From: Aldrovandia affinis
Taxonomy: Eukaryota > Chordata > Actinopteri > Notacanthiformes > Halosauridae
Assembly (NCBI GenBank): GCA_029706075.1
Contig: JAINUG010000209.1
Coordinates: 186,001-250,000, forward strand
Length of the DNA stretch: 64,000 bases
Reading direction: 5' to 3'
Shown here piece by piece: positions 59,422 to 64,000 of the stretch (the stretch's first letter is position 1; each line of letters opens with the position of its first letter). The notes below the pieces were generated by a model. That model searched no databases and had not been told where the DNA came from. It saw only the letters and a list, made by a program, of their open reading frames with translations. A program made the translations under genes and the position numbers.

Positions 59422-59429
59422 TGTAAATA
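59422..59429 (+). promoter_or_regulatory. Pumilio-type element in 3' UTR
   Basis: TGTAAATA fits UGUANAUA, the core site bound by PUM/Pumilio proteins in mRNA. Further copies at 62039-62046 and 62470-62477, though the last may lie beyond the transcript end. In AT-rich DNA such an 8-mer can occur by chance. Confidence 0.35.
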
Positions 59430-60509
59430 CATTTAATATTATCTTCAATTTGTACAGTAAGCAGACAGTCAGGATGTAACTTTCAATATGTTTTACAAAA
59501 ATGTAAGAAATCAAATAAAACAAGAATAAAAAATTGAAAAAATTGAAAAACAAAAAATATGCAAAATATAATAATATGGCAAGTATTACTAATAATGATA
59601 GTAGGTAATATTAATCATTTTATTTGGTTTAACATCATATTTATTACTTAATTATAACACTTTATGAATGAGTCTTATGATTCTTTTAAAGATATACTTT
59701 TGCTTATTTTCATTAAGGTATTGAGTCCTGAGGGTAATATAAGTATTGAAGTTGTGTGTGAACGACAGATGTTTAGATTAGGGGTCATTGAAAAATTCTC
59801 TTAAATTGTATTAAAATCATTTTAAGAAACTCTTCATGTGCTCACCAGATACAGCTATAGATATATCTATACGTGCATGTGATACAGTATTACATGTATA
59901 GATAGATAACGTCGCATATAGATACAGCATTGTGATCCTTCATTTTAAATAATACACACTGATTAATTTAGTTTGATAAATATTTTTGTAAACTATACTA
60001 ATTAGTGATAGCTGTTTACTGAATCCAGTTCAGATAGATTGCAGGTAACTATCAGTTCAACACCTTCAACAAGCAGTGCCACTGCTGGCTCCTGCATTCA
60101 GTTCTGTGTTCAACTTGTAACAAATGTATATCCCTAGCAATGGCATAGAATATAACATTCAGTGTAACTAATGCTTTCCTAATGGTTATTGAGACATTTC
60201 TGAAGGTGTGCCACTTCACATGTACAGAATTCCTAAATGGCTTGTAAATGTATTCTGGGATTGTTATTTTCTATCTTGATGAGAATGGATTTGAAGTAGA
60301 AAATCCAGTTTTACAACCCTTATGAAAAACTAAAATGTTTCTCATGTTCAAGTTCATATCTCATACTGTACGTACAGAAATCCAGTATGAACCTGATTTG
60401 ATTTTTCTAATTATCAGCAACTGTGTAACCTTATCGCATTTTGGAACCTACATTAAAAAAATTACTTTCTTGGTCAATTGTTCAATTTTTACTGAAAATA
60501 TTAATGTGT

Positions 60510-60712
60510 GTGTCTGTGTGTCCATAAGTGCACAAATGGGCATGCGTGTGTGTGTGGGTGTGTCTGTGTGTCTATATGTGCATGAATGGGCATGCATGTG
60601 TGTGTGGGTGTGTCTATAAGTGCATGAATGGGCATGCATGTGTGTGTGGGTGCATCTGTGTGTCTATAAGTGCACGAATGGGCATGCATATGTGTGTGGG
60701 TGTGTCTGTCGT
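60510..60712. repeat. ~50-bp TG-rich minisatellite in 3' UTR
   Basis: AATGGGCATGC followed by TGTGTGTGTGGGTG recurs at about 60538, 60588, 60630 and 60680. The spacing is 50, 42 and 50 bp, the short unit lacking one TGTCTGTG. Confidence 0.85.
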
Positions 60713-62077
60713 TTTAAGGTTATGATATAAGGACAAACTTTATGACCATAAATGGGGTTTTTCTGATCTTTATAATTACTATTATTATTCACATTGTCTG
60801 TTGGGGGTATGAGGAAAGATTAAAGGGGGTGGGGTGGGGGGGGGGGGTTCTTGGCTAAATAGTTTTTGCTTAAACATTTTTTTTCAAATGTTTTCATGTC
60901 TCCAGGGTTTTTCATTCACTGAAATTGAAAAGTTTGTGTGCAAGACAGAGAGAAAGTGAGTCTTGGGTCTATGATAGTTTTTCTGTTTGGTTGCACAACT
61001 TTCCTTCATTTGCAATAAACAGCTAAACAGCATGATCCCTAAGAGTGCATTATGACATTTTTTATACAAATTTGTGGCAGTTAAATTAATGACTTCCTGT
61101 ATATTGGATTTATCAATTTGATCAGTATAATAATTGATAATTGCTTCCCTATAAAATGCAGATGTTTTTCGTGACTGTATTTGGACTATAAGGAGTAAGA
61201 GGCTTCATTAAGGGAGGGTCAGAAAGAGAGTCTCTCTCAAAATTATAGAGATAGTTGCTTTTATTGTATTTTTTAACACCTTTTCTCTGATTATCATACA
61301 TATAAAAAATATTTATTTTACCATGCATTTCCAGGTAGCATCAAGAAAACTGTGTCATTATAAGTAGATGTATGTCACACAGCGCATTATGTATAGTGTT
61401 CTGCAAATAAGGATAGTGAAATAGTTTTTACAGTAATGAGATCTACTTTCACATCATTGTTTGTCTGTAGTATGTACATACATATATACATATATATATT
61501 CAGGGCTACAATATAAATCTATTTGGATGTGAATAGAAAACGAAACTGTGAACTTTTCAAAAGCTTGAAATGTTTTTGTTGCTATGAATATACACAGTAT
61601 ATACAGTATATATGTAAAAGCTATAAATATGGTCTGAAAAGGCATAGAACCACAAATACCAAACACAACTATATTTACAAATATATTTACTATCCTATAT
61701 TTATATAAATATAATATATAGATTTAATGATCACTTTTTCTTAATAATGATGCTACTATTAATATTAATCATAATAGCAATGTTTTGTTATAGTGCTTTG
61801 ATTCTATAACATTTTACTCATTTTAAATTGTGTGTTATGTGAATGAATAACAACACCATTTTATTTTTTTACATCATATTTTTTAACCATCTCCAAATGT
61901 TAGTATTTTTTGTACAAAGGTTTTGTTTGTTCTTTGACATCCTCCATTGTTTTGTGAAGACTCAGACTGAGTGTGTCTATGTGTCTAGAATGGTTACGAG
62001 TGTGTGTGAGTGTGTAAAATATGTTTTCTGAATTCTCCTGTAAATAATCATTTCAATTTCCTTTAATGTCCTTCTGT

Positions 62078-62083
62078 AATAAA
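62078..62083 (+). terminator. grin2b: Candidate distal polyadenylation signal
   Basis: AATAAA within TGTAATAAAATATAAAAATGG. It is 5.0 kb after the stop. Chosen because the sequence before it is free of repeats, but several alternatives exist upstream and one about 170 bp downstream. Confidence 0.35.
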
Positions 62084-62130
62084 ATATAAAAATGGAAAAA
62101 AAACTTTAATTGAAATTTGGGTAACATTTT

Positions 62131-64000
62131 AGGGCTAAGGGTTGTTACAAAGAAATGGGCAAGATATAAATACTCTCGCAGTGCATTTACAAACGGTCAA
62201 CATACAGTATATAGCTGTGGTGTGTGAACACAGATTATACACTCCCAATAAAAATGTTCAATTAAACTAAAGTTCTTTCTTTAACTTATATATAACATAT
62301 CTTGATTAAATGTATCATTAGTAGAGGTACATGTCATGTAATTACTCTTGACAATATACATTTTATGCTAGGCCTTTATTTTCTCTTTATCTGGCCCTTC
62401 CTGTAAAATGTTACCAAAATTTTTACATCAAACAAAAATAACACAAAAGATAAATAACTGTACAGATTGTGTAAATATGAATATGGAAATATGATTACAC
62501 TTATTCCTTCATTTTTTTGTATGGAAATAATTAAATAAACCACAATAATTAATTAACAAATCCATTGCAAAAATAAAAAAATAAAAAATATTCATAACGG
62601 TACTTATAATATATACTGACATGTACAATGATAAGTGCTAAAATATGATTCTTCTGTCTCTTTGTACAAAATGAACAAACGAAAAAAGTGTTGAGTATTA
62701 ATAAAAAAAGATAAGCCTTACAAAACTGTGACTGGCCTTGTGTTTGTCTCTCTGTGTCATTATTTACCTCCCTCTCCGGCAAAAGATTTTCTGTCATTCT
62801 TTCCTTTTTTATTTTCTTGACATTCTTTTTAATCAAGCAGGTGATCCTCTCATGGAAATATGTGCAGCTCCCCCCTCTCTCTTGCTAGATAGTGATCAGC
62901 TCTTCAACAGATTTTACTTATCGCACTAGAGCACCCTCTCCAAATCATTTGCTGAATAATGTTTCACGGAGCATATTGCAGGAAATGAATCGTAGCTCAC
63001 AAAAATACAGTACTGTTATAAACTAATGGAGAAGAATGAGACAAAGATACAGTGCAAGGGCAAACTGGAAATGCCAGGACTTGCAAAAAGGATAAGATAA
63101 TAACATTAGGAGCATGTCTTCTCTTTTCTCTGCCCTTTCCCTCCCTCCCTCTCTCTTTGTCTCTTGTTTGTATTTATCTCACATACATTGTAAGGATATC
63201 TCTCAGGGCACTTATGAAGGCCTTCTTGGTGTAGTAGCTAGCCTCCATTCTCCCTGAGTTCGCCCGTTCATACCTTACTGCTGGACAGGAAGGGGGTGGA
63301 GGGGTGGGGGTGGGATGGTCGCGAGAGGAGGTGGCCACCCAGGAAGTTGGACCATATGGAGCCATCCACGGCTGCCTCTCCTCTCCTCGTGCAGCTGTCC
63401 CAGCCTACGCTTCCCCTCCACCTGCCAGCACCAGTCCACATTCCTCGCAGATGCTGTGCCCTTCTAATCATGTGCCAGACTGTCTGTCGTGGTGCGGCCA
63501 TCGTGGTGCGGCCGTCACAGGGCGCGGCACTCTCTCTGAGCCAGGATCAAACCGGTGAAACTCCATATTAGGGCCTCGGCAGCCACATGGCAACAAACCA
63601 TCCAACAAGAGACGTTTAGCCCAGTGACAAAAAGGCTTGGGTCCTTCCTACAGGGGACTAATCAAGCTGTTGTCATAGATTCCAGGGGGAGGAGGGTGTC
63701 ACTGCCTGCAATGAGCTCATGGGCACAATGAGCCTTATTACAACCCAACCTGCACATGGGTACCCCTATGGATAGAAACATTACCCTCTGAATACATGCA
63801 ACGAGTTTTATTAGCTCCCTGTGCAAGTGGGTTGTATCTTTTCCTGACAAAACAGCCAACCTTTATATCTTGTAGGGAAGTTTGATTGTGAAGGTTTTGG
63901 TTTTTATCCTGGCTTAGGCATTTCACAGAATCTGTCTTTATCAACTGAAATAAAAATTATATTTGGGGTCCACACCAGCATGGCAGAGAAACCAGGGAGG
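62131..64000. other. Downstream region without recognised gene
   Basis: 62131-63000 is AT-rich and could still belong to the transcript. 63290-63560 is GC-richer, with GGAGGGGTGGGGGTGGG and CGTGGTGCGGCC phrases, but its short open frames on both strands resemble nothing I know. No gene, tRNA or named repeat was found. Confidence 0.5.

Larger units (their letters stand above)
57037..62130 (+). other. grin2b: Probable long grin2b 3' UTR
   Basis: The 5 kb after the stop is AT-rich and nearly free of transposons, unlike the introns, which fits a retained long 3' UTR such as mammalian GRIN2B has. AATAAA candidates lie at 57459, 57556, 57624, about 59513, about 61019 and 62078. The one at 62078, followed by A-rich sequence, is my best guess for a distal end. 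Another lies at about 62250. The end is not proven. Confidence 0.55.

Overview
This window is vertebrate nuclear DNA and almost certainly from a teleost fish. The evidence is one split gene with GT-AG introns, very dense CA/TG and CT/GA microsatellites, Tc1, Tigger-like and hAT-like DNA transposons, and short fish-type SINE tails. The species cannot be fixed from sequence alone.

One protein-coding gene is supported. It is a GRIN2B (GluN2B, NMDA receptor subunit 2B) orthologue on the + strand, with 14 coding exons running from the ATG at 10781 to the TGA at 57036. The spliced coding length is 5268 nt, an exact multiple of three, which gives a 1755-residue model against 1484 in human. All splice phases agree. 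The ligand-binding core, pore loop, SYTANLAAF gate, CaMKII site and C-terminal ESDV PDZ ligand are present. Teleosts carry two grin2b co-orthologues (grin2ba and grin2bb), and I cannot say which this is. The extra length is about 62 residues in the first coding exon and about 204 in the cytoplasmic tail, much of it polyglycine.

Layout: 1-10756 is 5' flank or a 5' intron and holds a ~190-bp satellite (2300-3115), a duplicated ~310-bp segment (6281 and 8419) and a hAT MITE fragment. 10781-11377 is the first coding exon. Intron 1 (11378-25840) is 14.5 kb of microsatellites, SINE-like pieces and a deleted Tc1 element. 25841-28058 holds the rest of the amino-terminal domain, split into three exons. 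33841-34809, 39313-39484 and 40779-42668 carry the end of the amino-terminal domain, S1 and M1-M3. 44679-49720 carries S2 and M4. 54568-57036 is one large exon for the whole cytoplasmic tail. From 57037 there is AT-rich sequence that looks like a long 3' UTR to about 62.1 kb, with several AATAAA signals and Pumilio-type motifs. 62.3-64 kb shows no recognisable gene.

The introns are built of mobile and tandem DNA. They include a 20-bp/80-bp higher-order minisatellite starting at the exon 6 donor, nested terminal-inverted-repeat elements in intron 6, a hairpin MITE in intron 7, a Tc1 copy in intron 10, a hAT hairpin MITE in intron 12, and a Tc1 copy plus a hAT MITE directly upstream of the last exon. 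No RNA gene, CRISPR array, retroviral element or second host gene was recognised. The most notable points are the altered amino-terminal zinc-site residue (Arg where human has His127), the polyglycine expansions, and the repeats placed right at splice sites.
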